Of a stretch of DNA of 64,000 nt, positions 43,044 to 52,420 are shown in pieces. Under the pieces are notes generated by a model that worked only from the letters and a program-made list of their open reading frames with translations, did not search any database and had not been told where the DNA came from. Position 1 is the stretch's first letter; every line of letters begins with the position of its first letter. Location of the stretch: the NCBI GenBank assembly GCA_965228265.1, contig OZ245804.1, positions 2,108,001 to 2,172,000 on the forward strand. The letters run 5' to 3'. The position numbers and the translations under genes are program-made. The DNA comes from GCA-2732755 sp965228265 (GTDB lineage Bacteria > Planctomycetota > Phycisphaerae > Phycisphaerales > UBA1924).

Positions 43044-46000
43044 ATGCTCGCACCAATTCAAAAGCTTCTCCGCAAGGCCGCGGATCCCGGCAGCCGCCGA
43101 GGCACCGTGCTCCTGCTCGTGCTCGGCTCGCTCGCGCTCGTGCTGATCCTGGCCGTCGTGTACGCAGCCCTCGGCAAGGGCGACCGCCGCACCGCGCGCA
43201 CCACGCAGGAACGCAAGAACGCCGTCGATAACATCGAAGCCATCGCCGATCACATCGCCGGCGTCTTCGCGACCGATGTCTTCAACGTGGTCCCCGAGAT
43301 CACCGACTCGGACGTCCTGGGCGATATCTACAACACAAACACGCCCATCATGCGCCGCGAAGCCGTCGACATGCCCGTCACGGACTACTTCTTCACCAGT
43401 GTGCCCGGCTACTTGCTTTCAGGAGACCCGCTGGCAGAGGGCCAAAATCAAAACCTGATTAACCTCCTCCGCTTCACCCCCGACGGCGGCCACAGCGCTG
43501 ACGTGATCTGGGACGATCTTGTTTCAGATAATGATATTTCAGACTCATCTACACTCGACCCGTTTGAAGTCGACCCGCGCACCGCGAGCGATCCCTTCCT
43601 CGCTTCGACGCGCCCTGTCGACCTCGGCGGCAACAACCTCCCGCTCGATACGCCGCCCTACCTGCGTAACCTCGACTGGGCCCAGATCTCCAACTTCGCC
43701 CCCGACGGGCGGTTCGTGAACCTCTACTACCTCCGCGACAACTTCGGCGCACCCTCGCTCGACCTGACCCGCGACCCCGGCTCAAACAACGCCAGGCTCA
43801 CGCTCTTCGACCGCGACGGCAACCCCACCGAGTACCTCCCCTTCAGCGACATGCTGTCCGCGGGCGGCACACTCGGCGCCCGGCGCGAAGAAGCCGACTG
43901 GAACAAGCCCATGCACTGGACCATGTACCAGCGCCGCCTGTTCCGTCCCACCAATGACCCCGCCTTTGATAGCTCTTTGCCGATGGGCGACCCGTCCACC
44001 GAGGACTACTGGGCCTACCAGTACGCCGACGCCGACGGTGACGGCATCCTCGACTCCCGCTGGTTCGAGCTCGTCGACTACACCAACCCCACGCGCCCCG
44101 TTTCGCTCGTGGGCGAGTCCGACATGCGCTTCTTCGTCGCCGCACGCGCGATTGATCTCTCAAGCCTCGTCAACGTCGCCACCGCGACCGACTTCCTCGC
44201 GCCCTCCACGACCGGCTATCGCGTCGGCTCGGGGCCCGAAGACATCAGCCTCTTCAAGCTCCTCAACTTCTCCGAGCACACGCTCGTCAACTCCCTCCCG
44301 GGCGAGATCGACGCCGTCAACGGCGGCATCGATTACGACGAAGCTTTCGTTACGACCGAAGGCAACGCGAGTGATTACCAGATCTTCAATCTCCAGCACG
44401 CTCAGGCACTGGGACGCAAGTCCTACCTCCGCCTCGCCGACGGCCGAAACCAGGGCAGCGTCCGCCCCTTCGGCGAAGTCCCCGCGCTCGACGCCAGCGG
44501 CGACTACGACCTCGAGCCCAACCCTGACCTCGCCCTCAGCAACGACATCCGTGACTACACCCTCTACCCCGAACCCGAGATGCGCGTCGATTACACCGCC
44601 GCGGTCGGAAGCGTCTACCCGGGCGTCTCGGCCGGCGGCAACTCACGCACCGCGCCATACAGCATCGACGACCTCGTCGAACTCCTCACCTTCCACGGCA
44701 TCAACGACGACCGTAACTTCAGCAAGCTCGAGCAGGCGCTCTCGGCCGTCAACACGCCGACCATCCCGCAGACCTCCTACTCGCTGCTCCGCTCGGCAAG
44801 CCCGACCACCAAGGACGCTTGGCCTCCTTCAAACCTTCCGCAGGAACCCACTGTTATCAAGTACATGCGATCGGCCGTTGATATCCGACGCATGCTGACC
44901 ACAGTCAGCGGCAGCCGACCCCTCCGCAGCTCCATCCTCGACCTGGCCGATTACGCCAAGCTCTCCGAGAACGTCGACCGCAAGCTCATCCTCGAATCGC
45001 TCGTCCTCGACGACGGCGAATACCCGAACAACGACGACGGCGACACCATCGACGATGTCCGCGAGGATCAGAGCCGACTCATCCGGAACGCGTTCGGCAT
45101 CTACCTCAGCACCCTCGCGCCCGATCTCCAGGCCGAGGACTGGGACCAGTCCGACACCGACCGCTACGACCGGACCAAGACCCAGTACTACGGCCACATG
45201 GGCCCGGAACTGGCCGTCCGCATCGCCGGTCACCTCGCGCTCAACTTCCGCGACATGGCCGACGCCCCCTTCATCGACGGCGTCCTCGGCACCGCGACTC
45301 CCGACGGCGTCCCCGATGTCGCAAGCGTCCTCGACCTCGATCTCTCCAACACCACCGAGCTCGACGCCTACAACCGCCGAGTCGACGAGCCCAGCGTTGC
45401 CGTCATGCGGCTCGCCACCGATTGGGATCCGATCAACGCCCCGACCCCCAATGGCATCATGGAAGAACTCTGGGAAGCCGGCCTCAGGCTCGATATCGAC
45501 GACCTCTACGGCGGCAACCCGGGCGACTTCATCGCCGACGACGGACAGAACGTCTCACACCACGCCATGATCCTCTACGGCGTCGAACCCCAGCCCTTCC
45601 TGAGCCAGGTTTCGTCGATGGTCGTTTATACCGACACAGTTCGTGGCGGAATCGTTGGTGATGATAACTTCGGGAATAATTCTGTCGTTGGTGAGTTCGC
45701 TCAAACCATGCTCAACGGATCTGCCGGACCCGACATGGTCCCCGGCACTGTTGACGATTTCGACGGTCTACCCAATATCGATGGCGAAGTGGTCGCCACA
45801 AATGACGACTTCGTCTTTCAGGCGATCTTCTTCCAGCTGTTCAATCCGTTTGACGTCCCGATTGTGCTGGACAGGTACTACATCGAGTTTGCCGATTCGT
45901 TCTATCCGTTCACCGCCGGTACGTCGGGTCCGGTGATTCTCCAGCCCCGCTCGACGCTTGTCGTCTGGGCAAGCAACCCGGGCGACCCCGCGGAGATCGA

Positions 46001-48707
46001 CCTTCGCCTAACCAACGCCGGCGTCTCGTTCCCGCCATTCGGCTCGGGAAGTGGCTCCGCCTTCGAGCAGATGCTCGCCAGTCAACTCGGGACGGATGTC
46101 GATGTGCTCGCGCTCCCCAAGCGATTCAGCCCGGGCGGCCTGACGACACCGGGCAACATCCCCGAGGTGCTTCCCGGCGATGTGAACGACCTCTTCTATG
46201 CAGATCCCAGCGTCGCGAGCGATGTGAATCGCGTCGCTCTGCTCTGGCGTGACGCCGCGGACTACGAGGTCCCCACCGGATCGCCGAGCCTCACCGGACT
46301 GATCGACTGGACTTCGTCAACACTCAATATCGCGAACCGGGCAACAGACCAGCTTGTGGACCGTCTCCGTGATTCTTCCAACTTCAAGGCCGCACGTGCA
46401 GCCGTTGTAGGCGCACCCATCCGTGCCGCGCTTGACCGCAGGCTCGATTTGCCAGAACGGTTGGATCCAAACGGCCAGATCCTTGTGCAGGATGCACTCC
46501 GTGGGAATGCGACGAACCGTGCAGGCCCCGGCGTCTTCCCAGGTATTAGTGGTAGGGATTACAACTTCGGCGGCCAACTCGGTGTTGCCATGTGGGGCAG
46601 CATCTCTCGCCGGGACGATGCGTCGTACGAATCCGCGAATACTCCGACGGAGTACTACACCGACAACCTCATGACCTCGCCCTCGGGTGTCAACCACGCG
46701 GGCCGGGTGTACGTCGCGGGCACACCCGTCGGCGCATTGCCCGCCAAAGTCTTCGAGCCCAGCGCTCACGCCGGCGCGGGCAGCTACGACCCGTACACGG
46801 GCTCGACGTTTCTCGACCACGACATGAATGTCGCGGGTGACGACATGGATGTGTTCCCCGAAGCGCTCGATCTGATGGCCGATTTCGATGATTCGGCCGG
46901 CGAGCCTTACCCCAATATCACGACAACAGACTTTGATGCATTCTGGCAGGATCTCCAGAACGGCCTGCGAAATCCGGAGTTCTTTGCCAGCCTCAGTACG
47001 CCGGTATTCGGACGCGACAGCAATGTGCAACTCGTGACCAACATGCCCCCCAACCTCAACACGGGGATCGGCGACTACGAGGGCGAGAACTTCATCAAGG
47101 TAACGGTCAACCAGACCGAGTTCCGCGATCTGCTCACGGGTCGGCGCACGCTCCGCGTGGGTGACATGCTCCTGCCCTTGGCGGTCGGCGCTTACCGCAC
47201 ACCGCTCGAGCCGGGCTACACCGGTGCGCCCGCCACGCCCGACGGCCAGTACAGCCAGAACGTCGTCCAGCGACTCGAACAGTACGAGGCCCAGTGGACC
47301 ACGCTCGGCGAAGCCCTCGCCGCCGCCTGCGGCTACTCCGACTCTGTCGGCCCCGGCGGAGGCGTCAACAGCCTCGGACCCAAGGACCCATTCCGCTCGC
47401 TCTCGTTCGATCACTCCGCGGGCCTGCCCGTCGGCGTGCCCAAGACCGAGAAGTATGTCCTCGACCGGGGACAGCTCCGCCTCGACGCCTTCGTGCCCTT
47501 CCTCGACCGGATCCCGGGCAACAACCTCGTCGATGGCATCGACAGTTTCCTCGAGAACGAGGACATCCGCCGGGGGCTCGGCATCCCCATGGCCCTCAAC
47601 ATCTTCGATATCGCGCAGGCGGGTATCGACAACGGCATCGCTGCCCTCGGCAGCATCGAATGCCCCGTCATGGGCACGATCAATGCCAACACCGCCGAGC
47701 CGGAGGTTCTCCGCCTCCACCCCGCCCTCGCGATGGATATGTTCCGCGCCAGCGGCGCCACGCCCGCAAACAGCCTCTGGTGGCCCCGCACGCTCTGGCA
47801 GACCACCGAGAACCAGCAGACGTACCGCCTCAACCTCTTCGAGGATACGTCGGACGTCAGCAACGAGGTCACCTTCGCCGACGTCGGCAGCACCATCGCC
47901 GCCTACCGAGACCCGGCGCGTTACACCCGGCTCAGCATGGGCAACCCGTTCGGCGGCGGGGGCCTGGCCGAGATCGACAACTTCCAGCGCGTCGAACGTG
48001 TCACGAACCGCCCAGAGTTCGGGCTCGGCATCAACCGCAGCAACGCCGAGGTCGAGGCCATCCGACCGCTGCCCGGTTTCGGCTCCATCGGTGAACTCTT
48101 TGCCGTCCGCGACCTGACCGACGACGCGGTCCAGCACCAGATGGGCGGCTTCGCACGCGACACCCGCTCGCTCGGTGTCGGCTTCATCGATCGCACGGGC
48201 ACACCCGCCTCGAACAACAACTACGGCAGAGGCATCGACTTCTACAACTCGATCACCTCCAACAAGATCAACCAGCTCCGCAACGGCGAGATCGAGATCG
48301 CCACATTCGGCAACCAGCTCACCGGCGACCAGCTCGGCTTGGCTGCGAACTACGGCGCGGCTCCTTCCCCCGCAGCACTCAACGCCTTCCCGGGTCTGGG
48401 GGATCTCCTGCCCATCATGCCGGACCAGATCCCCGACAGCTACGACGAGCAGCTCGTCCAGCTCAACGCGGTCCTGAACTCCATGAGTGTCCGGAGCGAC
48501 TACTTCGCCGTCTGGTTCGTCGTCCAGGGCTTCAAGGAGTCCGACGCCGAGGACCTGGACCCCACAGACCCGCTCGAGCCCAGCTTCAAGGCCAGGTACC
48601 TGATGATCCTGGATCGCTCGAACGTCACCGAGAAGGGCGACCGGCCCAACGTGCTCGCGTTCGTTCAGCTGCCGATGCTCCCCGACCCGCCCACCGCGGG
48701 GGACTGA
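43044..48707 (+). CDS. Giant GspK-like/PilX-like pseudopilin
   Basis: A 1887-residue protein; GspK is normally about 320. The N-terminus has a RRG and membrane helix (TVLLLVLGSLALVLILAVVY, about residues 21-43) without the +5 Glu, as in GspK, which caps the pseudopilus tip. Near residues 1543-1557 the GspK-type motif GTINANTAEPEVLRL appears. Most of the protein is Asp-rich and predicted extracytoplasmic, with calcium-like stretches such as YADADGDGILDSRWFE. ATG 43044 is preferred over GTG 43035 because GGAG sits 8 bases before it. Last gene of the locus; a tRNA follows. Confidence 0.78.
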   Translation: MLAPIQKLLRKAADPGSRRGTVLLLVLGSLALVLILAVVYAALGKGDRRTARTTQERKNAVDNIEAIADHIAGVFATDVFNVVPEITDSDVLGDIYNTNTPIMRREAVDMPVTDYFFTSVPGYLLSGDPLAEGQNQNLINLLRFTPDGGHSADVIWDDLVSDNDISDSSTLDPFEVDPRTASDPFLASTRPVDLGGNNLPLDTPPYLRNLDWAQISNFAPDGRFVNLYYLRDNFGAPSLDLTRDPGSNNARLTLFDRDGNPTEYLPFSDMLSAGGTLGARREEADWNKPMHWTMYQRRLFRPTNDPAFDSSLPMGDPSTEDYWAYQYADADGDGILDSRWFELVDYTNPTRPVSLVGESDMRFFVAARAIDLSSLVNVATATDFLAPSTTGYRVGSGPEDISLFKLLNFSEHTLVNSLPGEIDAVNGGIDYDEAFVTTEGNASDYQIFNLQHAQALGRKSYLRLADGRNQGSVRPFGEVPALDASGDYDLEPNPDLALSNDIRDYTLYPEPEMRVDYTAAVGSVYPGVSAGGNSRTAPYSIDDLVELLTFHGINDDRNFSKLEQALSAVNTPTIPQTSYSLLRSASPTTKDAWPPSNLPQEPTVIKYMRSAVDIRRMLTTVSGSRPLRSSILDLADYAKLSENVDRKLILESLVLDDGEYPNNDDGDTIDDVREDQSRLIRNAFGIYLSTLAPDLQAEDWDQSDTDRYDRTKTQYYGHMGPELAVRIAGHLALNFRDMADAPFIDGVLGTATPDGVPDVASVLDLDLSNTTELDAYNRRVDEPSVAVMRLATDWDPINAPTPNGIMEELWEAGLRLDIDDLYGGNPGDFIADDGQNVSHHAMILYGVEPQPFLSQVSSMVVYTDTVRGGIVGDDNFGNNSVVGEFAQTMLNGSAGPDMVPGTVDDFDGLPNIDGEVVATNDDFVFQAIFFQLFNPFDVPIVLDRYYIEFADSFYPFTAGTSGPVILQPRSTLVVWASNPGDPAEIDLRLTNAGVSFPPFGSGSGSAFEQMLASQLGTDVDVLALPKRFSPGGLTTPGNIPEVLPGDVNDLFYADPSVASDVNRVALLWRDAADYEVPTGSPSLTGLIDWTSSTLNIANRATDQLVDRLRDSSNFKAARAAVVGAPIRAALDRRLDLPERLDPNGQILVQDALRGNATNRAGPGVFPGISGRDYNFGGQLGVAMWGSISRRDDASYESANTPTEYYTDNLMTSPSGVNHAGRVYVAGTPVGALPAKVFEPSAHAGAGSYDPYTGSTFLDHDMNVAGDDMDVFPEALDLMADFDDSAGEPYPNITTTDFDAFWQDLQNGLRNPEFFASLSTPVFGRDSNVQLVTNMPPNLNTGIGDYEGENFIKVTVNQTEFRDLLTGRRTLRVGDMLLPLAVGAYRTPLEPGYTGAPATPDGQYSQNVVQRLEQYEAQWTTLGEALAAACGYSDSVGPGGGVNSLGPKDPFRSLSFDHSAGLPVGVPKTEKYVLDRGQLRLDAFVPFLDRIPGNNLVDGIDSFLENEDIRRGLGIPMALNIFDIAQAGIDNGIAALGSIECPVMGTINANTAEPEVLRLHPALAMDMFRASGATPANSLWWPRTLWQTTENQQTYRLNLFEDTSDVSNEVTFADVGSTIAAYRDPARYTRLSMGNPFGGGGLAEIDNFQRVERVTNRPEFGLGINRSNAEVEAIRPLPGFGSIGELFAVRDLTDDAVQHQMGGFARDTRSLGVGFIDRTGTPASNNNYGRGIDFYNSITSNKINQLRNGEIEIATFGNQLTGDQLGLAANYGAAPSPAALNAFPGLGDLLPIMPDQIPDSYDEQLVQLNAVLNSMSVRSDYFAVWFVVQGFKESDAEDLDPTDPLEPSFKARYLMILDRSNVTEKGDRPNVLAFVQLPMLPDPPTAGD

Positions 48708-48765
48708 GCCGGATAGGATTGTGCCACCGGTCGGGCCCTCGCCACGCGGGGGCTCGGTCCACTTT

Positions 48766-48839
48766 CAGGGCGTAGCTCAGCTTGGTAGAGCACGTGTTTT
48801 GGGTACACGAGGTCGCTGGTTCAACTCCAGTCGCCCTGA
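48766..48839 (+). tRNA. tRNA-Pro (anticodon TGG)
   Basis: Full cloverleaf by eye: acceptor CAGGGCG/CGCCCTG (7 bp), D arm GCTC...GAGC, anticodon stem CGTGT/ACACG with loop TTTGGGT (anticodon at 48800-48802), 5-base variable loop, T arm GCTGG-TTCAACT-CCAGT (one G-T pair) and discriminator A. CCA is not encoded. Confidence 0.95.
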
Positions 48840-48864
48840 CTTCGTTGATCTGACTTCGTCGATC
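48837..48864. repeat. 14-bp tandem duplication at the tRNA 3' end
   Basis: TGACTTCGTTGATC at 48837-48850 is followed directly by a copy with one change at 48851-48864. The first copy includes the last three bases of tRNA-Pro. Slippage or a relic of site-specific insertion would both explain it. Confidence 0.6.
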
Positions 48865-48901
48865 TGGTTTGGCTGATCAACCTGGCCCGCCCGGCCCCGC
48901 G

Positions 48902-49762
48902 TCAATCCGCGGGCGACGAGGTGATCTGGCTCGACAGCGCGTGAGCCGTCGGGTTCGCGTGCAGGATCGGCGGGTGGATCGGGGTGACCACCTCGTACGC
49001 CCCGCTCGGCTTGGCCTCGATCGTGCCCCGGAACTGACCCTTGACACCACGACGCCCCCAGGCCTTCTGACACGCCTGGCGCATCTTGGCGATCTGGCGG
49101 TCGCTCAGACGCACACTGATCGAGCCCGAGTGCACGCGGTACCGCAGCACCAGATCTGGCACGTTGTCGATCTGACCCATCTCGCCGAGCCTCAGGAACA
49201 GGTCCAGATCCTCGGCCGGGTAGCTGTCCGTGTGATACCCACCCACGGCCCGCACAGCGTCGGCCCGCATCATCGCGGCCGGGTGCGAGATCGGCGTCCG
49301 CCCGCAGAGGGCCTCGGCCTGCACCTGCTCGTTCCCACGAACAGGCGGGGGTGTCAAAAGATGCCTGTCCCGGCTGTCGATCAGCTCGATCCCGCCCCCG
49401 AGGCATACCACCTCGGGGTTCTGCTCCATGAACTCGACCTGCACCTTGAAGCGATCGGGCAGGGCGATGTCATCGGCGTCCATGCGGGCCAACAGGGGCG
49501 ACTTGGCGTGGGCCAGCATCTCGTTGAGCGCGCCCACGATCCCGGTGTTGGCCCGGCTGATCAGGGTGATGCGTGAGTCCTGCCTGGCCTGACGCCGCAT
49601 TTCTGCCAGCGAGCCGTCGGTCGATCCGTCGTCCAAGAGGATCAGCTCGAAGTCCTCAAAGGACTGCGCCCTGATACTCTCGATCGCTTCGGCGACGTAC
49701 GGCTCAGCGTTGTAAACGGGCATGAGGACCGCGATGGTCGGGGGCCTGGTGCTCGACAACAT
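48902..49762 (-). CDS. Glycosyltransferase family 2
   Basis: A 286-residue GT-A enzyme. VLMPVYNAEPYVAEAIES at the start, the nucleotide-binding LLDDGSTDGS, and the metal-binding ARMDADDIALPDRF, followed by a GGYHTDSYPAEDLDLFLR acceptor region. It transfers a sugar from a nucleotide donor, presumably to a surface glycan; donor and acceptor cannot be read from sequence. AGAAGGAG precedes the ATG. It is the last gene of the minus-strand glycan set and lies 98 bases after the SMP-30 gene, with its own likely -10 element. Confidence 0.9.
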   Translation of the reverse strand: MLSSTRPPTIAVLMPVYNAEPYVAEAIESIRAQSFEDFELILLDDGSTDGSLAEMRRQARQDSRITLISRANTGIVGALNEMLAHAKSPLLARMDADDIALPDRFKVQVEFMEQNPEVVCLGGGIELIDSRDRHLLTPPPVRGNEQVQAEALCGRTPISHPAAMMRADAVRAVGGYHTDSYPAEDLDLFLRLGEMGQIDNVPDLVLRYRVHSGSISVRLSDRQIAKMRQACQKAWGRRGVKGQFRGTIEAKPSGAYEVVTPIHPPILHANPTAHALSSQITSSPAD

Positions 49763-49789
49763 TCGGCTCCTTCTGTGAAGACGGTGCGA

Positions 49790-49795
49790 ACTATA
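49790..49795 (-). promoter_or_regulatory. Possible -10 element of the glycosyltransferase gene
   Basis: TATAGT on the minus strand, 28 bases before the ATG at 49762. The best -35 candidate (TTGCTG) would need a 20-base spacer, so support is partial. Confidence 0.3.
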
Positions 49796-49860
49796 CCTCG
49801 GCCAGCCGACAGGCGCAGCAACACACCTGCGAGGTCCGGATGACGCAACACCACCCCATC

Positions 49861-50697
49861 TCAGGTTCCAAGGCCTGACCTTGGCTCTTCTAGACCGAAG
49901 GTCTTTGTTCGGGCTTGGTAGATCGGCCCCTCTGAGGTCGTGATGTAAAGCGTTGACAGATCAGGCCCCCCGAAGCAGACGGAGGTCACGCGGGCCGTGG
50001 GGACGGGCAGGCGTTCGATCACGTTGCCGTCCGCATCGTGCACGATGACCGAGGAGCCATCCCAGCGGGCCGACCAGATTCGCCCCTCGATATCTCGCGT
50101 GAGGCCGTCGGGTGTGCCCTCTTCCGGGGTCGCTTTGTAGAGATCGTTTGGGTCGGTGAGTTCGTTGGTTTGTGTGTCTCTGTTGAAACGAACAATCCGG
50201 CCGCTGGTCGAGCAGGTCCAGAGGAGCGAGCGTCCGTCGTCGAAGACAGCCATCCCGTTGGAGACGTCGGTGCCCTTAAAGAGTGAGCGGATGGCAAGAT
50301 CCTTCGCGACGTGGTAGAGCCCGCCCGAGCCGGGCCTGGCGGCGATGGTGCCCGCGTAAACGCTCCCGTCCGGCAGGGCCTGGACGTCGTTGAATCGCTC
50401 GGCGTCCGGGTCCTCGAACGCCGCGATCGTGCGCACGCTGCCGGGGTTCTCCGGATCAAGAAGCGCGATGTCGTTAACCCGAAAGAGCGCCAGGTCGCCG
50501 TCCTGCTGGAGCGTGAATCCCCCGACCTTCGGGCCCGAGTAGAAGCACTCGGCCTTGTCGGCGTCGGGGTCGTATCTCCAGAGTTCGCCCGCGTCGATGT
50601 CGGTCCAGAAGAGCAGCCCGCGCTGTGTGTCCCAGAGCGGGTTCTCGCCCAGACTGAAGGTGCGGTCGACGAGGATGCTTGGAACGCCGGCGATCAT
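49861..50697 (-). CDS. SMP-30/gluconolactonase-family protein
   Basis: A 278-residue six-bladed beta-propeller of the SMP-30/regucalcin/gluconolactonase family, which hydrolyses sugar lactones using a divalent metal. Metal-site motifs: LGENPLW near the start (Glu), RFNDVQALPDGSVYAGT (Asn) and SNGMAVFDDGRSLLWT (Asn/Asp). The usual EGTPDGLTRDIEGRIW stretch follows. No signal peptide, so cytoplasmic. Coupled to the SDR gene by an ATGA overlap. In context it may open a lactone produced by one of the dehydrogenases. Confidence 0.88.
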   Translation of the reverse strand: MIAGVPSILVDRTFSLGENPLWDTQRGLLFWTDIDAGELWRYDPDADKAECFYSGPKVGGFTLQQDGDLALFRVNDIALLDPENPGSVRTIAAFEDPDAERFNDVQALPDGSVYAGTIAARPGSGGLYHVAKDLAIRSLFKGTDVSNGMAVFDDGRSLLWTCSTSGRIVRFNRDTQTNELTDPNDLYKATPEEGTPDGLTRDIEGRIWSARWDGSSVIVHDADGNVIERLPVPTARVTSVCFGGPDLSTLYITTSEGPIYQARTKTFGLEEPRSGLGT

Positions 50698-51443
50698 TCG
50701 GTGCTGAGCCTGGCCAGGGCGCCGCCGTCGACGACGATGGACTGACCCGTGATGAACGACGACTGCCTCGCGTCGGCCAGGAAGTGGATGACCTTGCCGA
50801 TCTCTTCGGGCAGGCCCACGCGGCCGAGGACGTGCCTTTCGCCAAGGCCCCGGACGAGTTCATCGAGACTTCCCGGCTTGACGTGGCCTCGCTCCAGACC
50901 CGCGTGGAGCATGGGGGTGTCCACGGCTCCGGGGAGGACGGCGTTGACGCGGATCTCGTCGTCTCCGAACTCGAGCGCCATCGAGCGGGTGAAAGCCGAG
51001 AGCGCGCCCTTGCTCGCGGCGTAGGCGGCGATATTCCTGCTGGTTGCCATCGCGTGCACACTCGAGACGTTGATGATCGAGCCCTTGCTCTGACACAGCA
51101 TCGGGTAGGCGGCCTTGGCCGACAGGAACACCGAGCGGATGTTCGAGGCCATCACCTGATCCCACTCCTCAGCGGTCGTCTCGAGGATGGGCTTGCAGAC
51201 CTGCATGGCGGCGTTGTTGACGAGCGCGTCGAGCCGACCGGTGTGCGAGGTCAGCTCCTCGAAGATGCGCGTCGGCGATTCGGGGTCGGAGATGTCCGCC
51301 TCGATGAAGTGGTCGACGCCCACGACGACCTCGTGTCGGCGGTCGACACCCACAACGGTCCAGCCTGCCTCGTGGAACACGCGGCAGGTGGCGCTCCCGA
51401 TCCCGCCGGCGGCCCCGGTGATGAGTGCGACGTGCTTGGTCAC
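50694..51443 (-). CDS. Short-chain dehydrogenase/reductase
   Basis: A 249-residue classical SDR. NAD(P) motif TGAAGGIG (residues 9-16), NNAA at 77-80, catalytic N101, S128, Y141 and K145 (YAASK), and the VLPGAVDTPM loop. It oxidises or reduces a hydroxyl/keto group, probably on a sugar acid given the neighbours. GTG 51443 overlaps the upstream stop (GTGA) and has AAGGGG nearby; an ATG at 51482 lies further upstream inside the neighbouring gene. Confidence 0.9.
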   Translation of the reverse strand: MTKHVALITGAAGGIGSATCRVFHEAGWTVVGVDRRHEVVVGVDHFIEADISDPESPTRIFEELTSHTGRLDALVNNAAMQVCKPILETTAEEWDQVMASNIRSVFLSAKAAYPMLCQSKGSIINVSSVHAMATSRNIAAYAASKGALSAFTRSMALEFGDDEIRVNAVLPGAVDTPMLHAGLERGHVKPGSLDELVRGLGERHVLGRVGLPEEIGKVIHFLADARQSSFITGQSIVVDGGALARLSTE

Positions 51444-52420
51444 CGGCGAACCCCTTGCGGGCTTGCGTTCCTGCTTTCCCACTCGTCGAGCAGTTCGACG
51501 ACATTGCGGATGACCTGCCAGTGCGTGCGGTGTGCTGCGCGTTCGGAGCTCTGCGAGAGGTGGGGCGTCAGCAGCACGTTGTCCATCTTGAGCAGGGGCG
51601 AGGTCGCCGGGATCGGCTCGACCTCAAAGACGTCGAGTCCTGCGCCCGCGATGGTGCCCTCGATAAGGGCCTTCTCGATGGCGGCCTGTTGCACGACCGG
51701 GCCGCGCGAGGTGTTGATGAGCACGGCCGATGGTTTCATGAGTTTGAGTTCTCGCTGACCGATCAGGCCTCGGGTGCTCGGGTTGAGGTCGCAGTGCAGA
51801 CTGACGAAGTCGGCGCGTTTGAGGAGTTCGTCCATCGGCACGACCTCGACGCCCGTGTCGTCAAGGAGCTGGAGCGGGAGGTCCTTGCGTGTGTCGCTGC
51901 CGAGGAGCTTCATCCCGAATGCGCGTGCCCGGCGGAGGACGGTGCTGCCGATGTTGCCCATGCCGATGACGCCCAGTGTGCACTCGGCGAGCGAGGTGCC
52001 GTCGAGGGGCGTCCATCGGCCGGCCTTGATCTCCTTGTCGAGCCAGGGGATGCGTCTTGCGAAGTTGAGGATGAAGCACATCGTCGAGTCGGCCACGGGC
52101 ACGCTGAAGGCGTCGGGCACGTTGCGGACGAGGATGCCGCGTTCGCGGGCGGCGTCAAAGTCGATGGCGTCGGTGCCCGTGCCCCATTTGCAGATGGCTT
52201 TGAGCTTGGGGGCCGCGTCCATTGCGCGGGCGGTCCATCTGTCGCCGCCGCAGATGGTGGCGTCGATGTCGCCCACGAGCGCGATGAGTTCGTCTTCGCT
52301 GAGCTGCTGGCTGACATTGGCTTTGACGATCTCGAACCCGAGTCTCTCGAGCTCGGGGCGGACCATCTCGAAGTCGCGCAGGATGCGGGGACCGGTGACC
52401 AGGAGCTTGCCTCGGCTCAC
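51440..52420 (-). CDS. D-2-hydroxyacid dehydrogenase (SerA/phosphoglycerate dehydrogenase-like)
   Basis: A 326-residue NAD-dependent dehydrogenase with the catalytic domain split around a Rossmann fold: LGVIGMGNIG (149-158) and the catalytic residues R239 (NTSRG), E268 and H287 (TPHLS). There is no regulatory ACT domain, so it is not a standard serine-biosynthesis SerA. Substrate is probably a 2-keto or 2-hydroxy acid. GTG start at 52420 overlaps the upstream stop (GTGA), with AAGGAG 8 bases away. Confidence 0.9.
   Translation of the reverse strand: MSRGKLLVTGPRILRDFEMVRPELERLGFEIVKANVSQQLSEDELIALVGDIDATICGGDRWTARAMDAAPKLKAICKWGTGTDAIDFDAARERGILVRNVPDAFSVPVADSTMCFILNFARRIPWLDKEIKAGRWTPLDGTSLAECTLGVIGMGNIGSTVLRRARAFGMKLLGSDTRKDLPLQLLDDTGVEVVPMDELLKRADFVSLHCDLNPSTRGLIGQRELKLMKPSAVLINTSRGPVVQQAAIEKALIEGTIAGAGLDVFEVEPIPATSPLLKMDNVLLTPHLSQSSERAAHRTHWQVIRNVVELLDEWESRNASPQGVRR

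Noticed and set aside
46317..48137. 606-codon minus-strand open frame inside the K-like gene
   Set aside because: Antisense shadow of the giant gene; no ribosome site or family motif.
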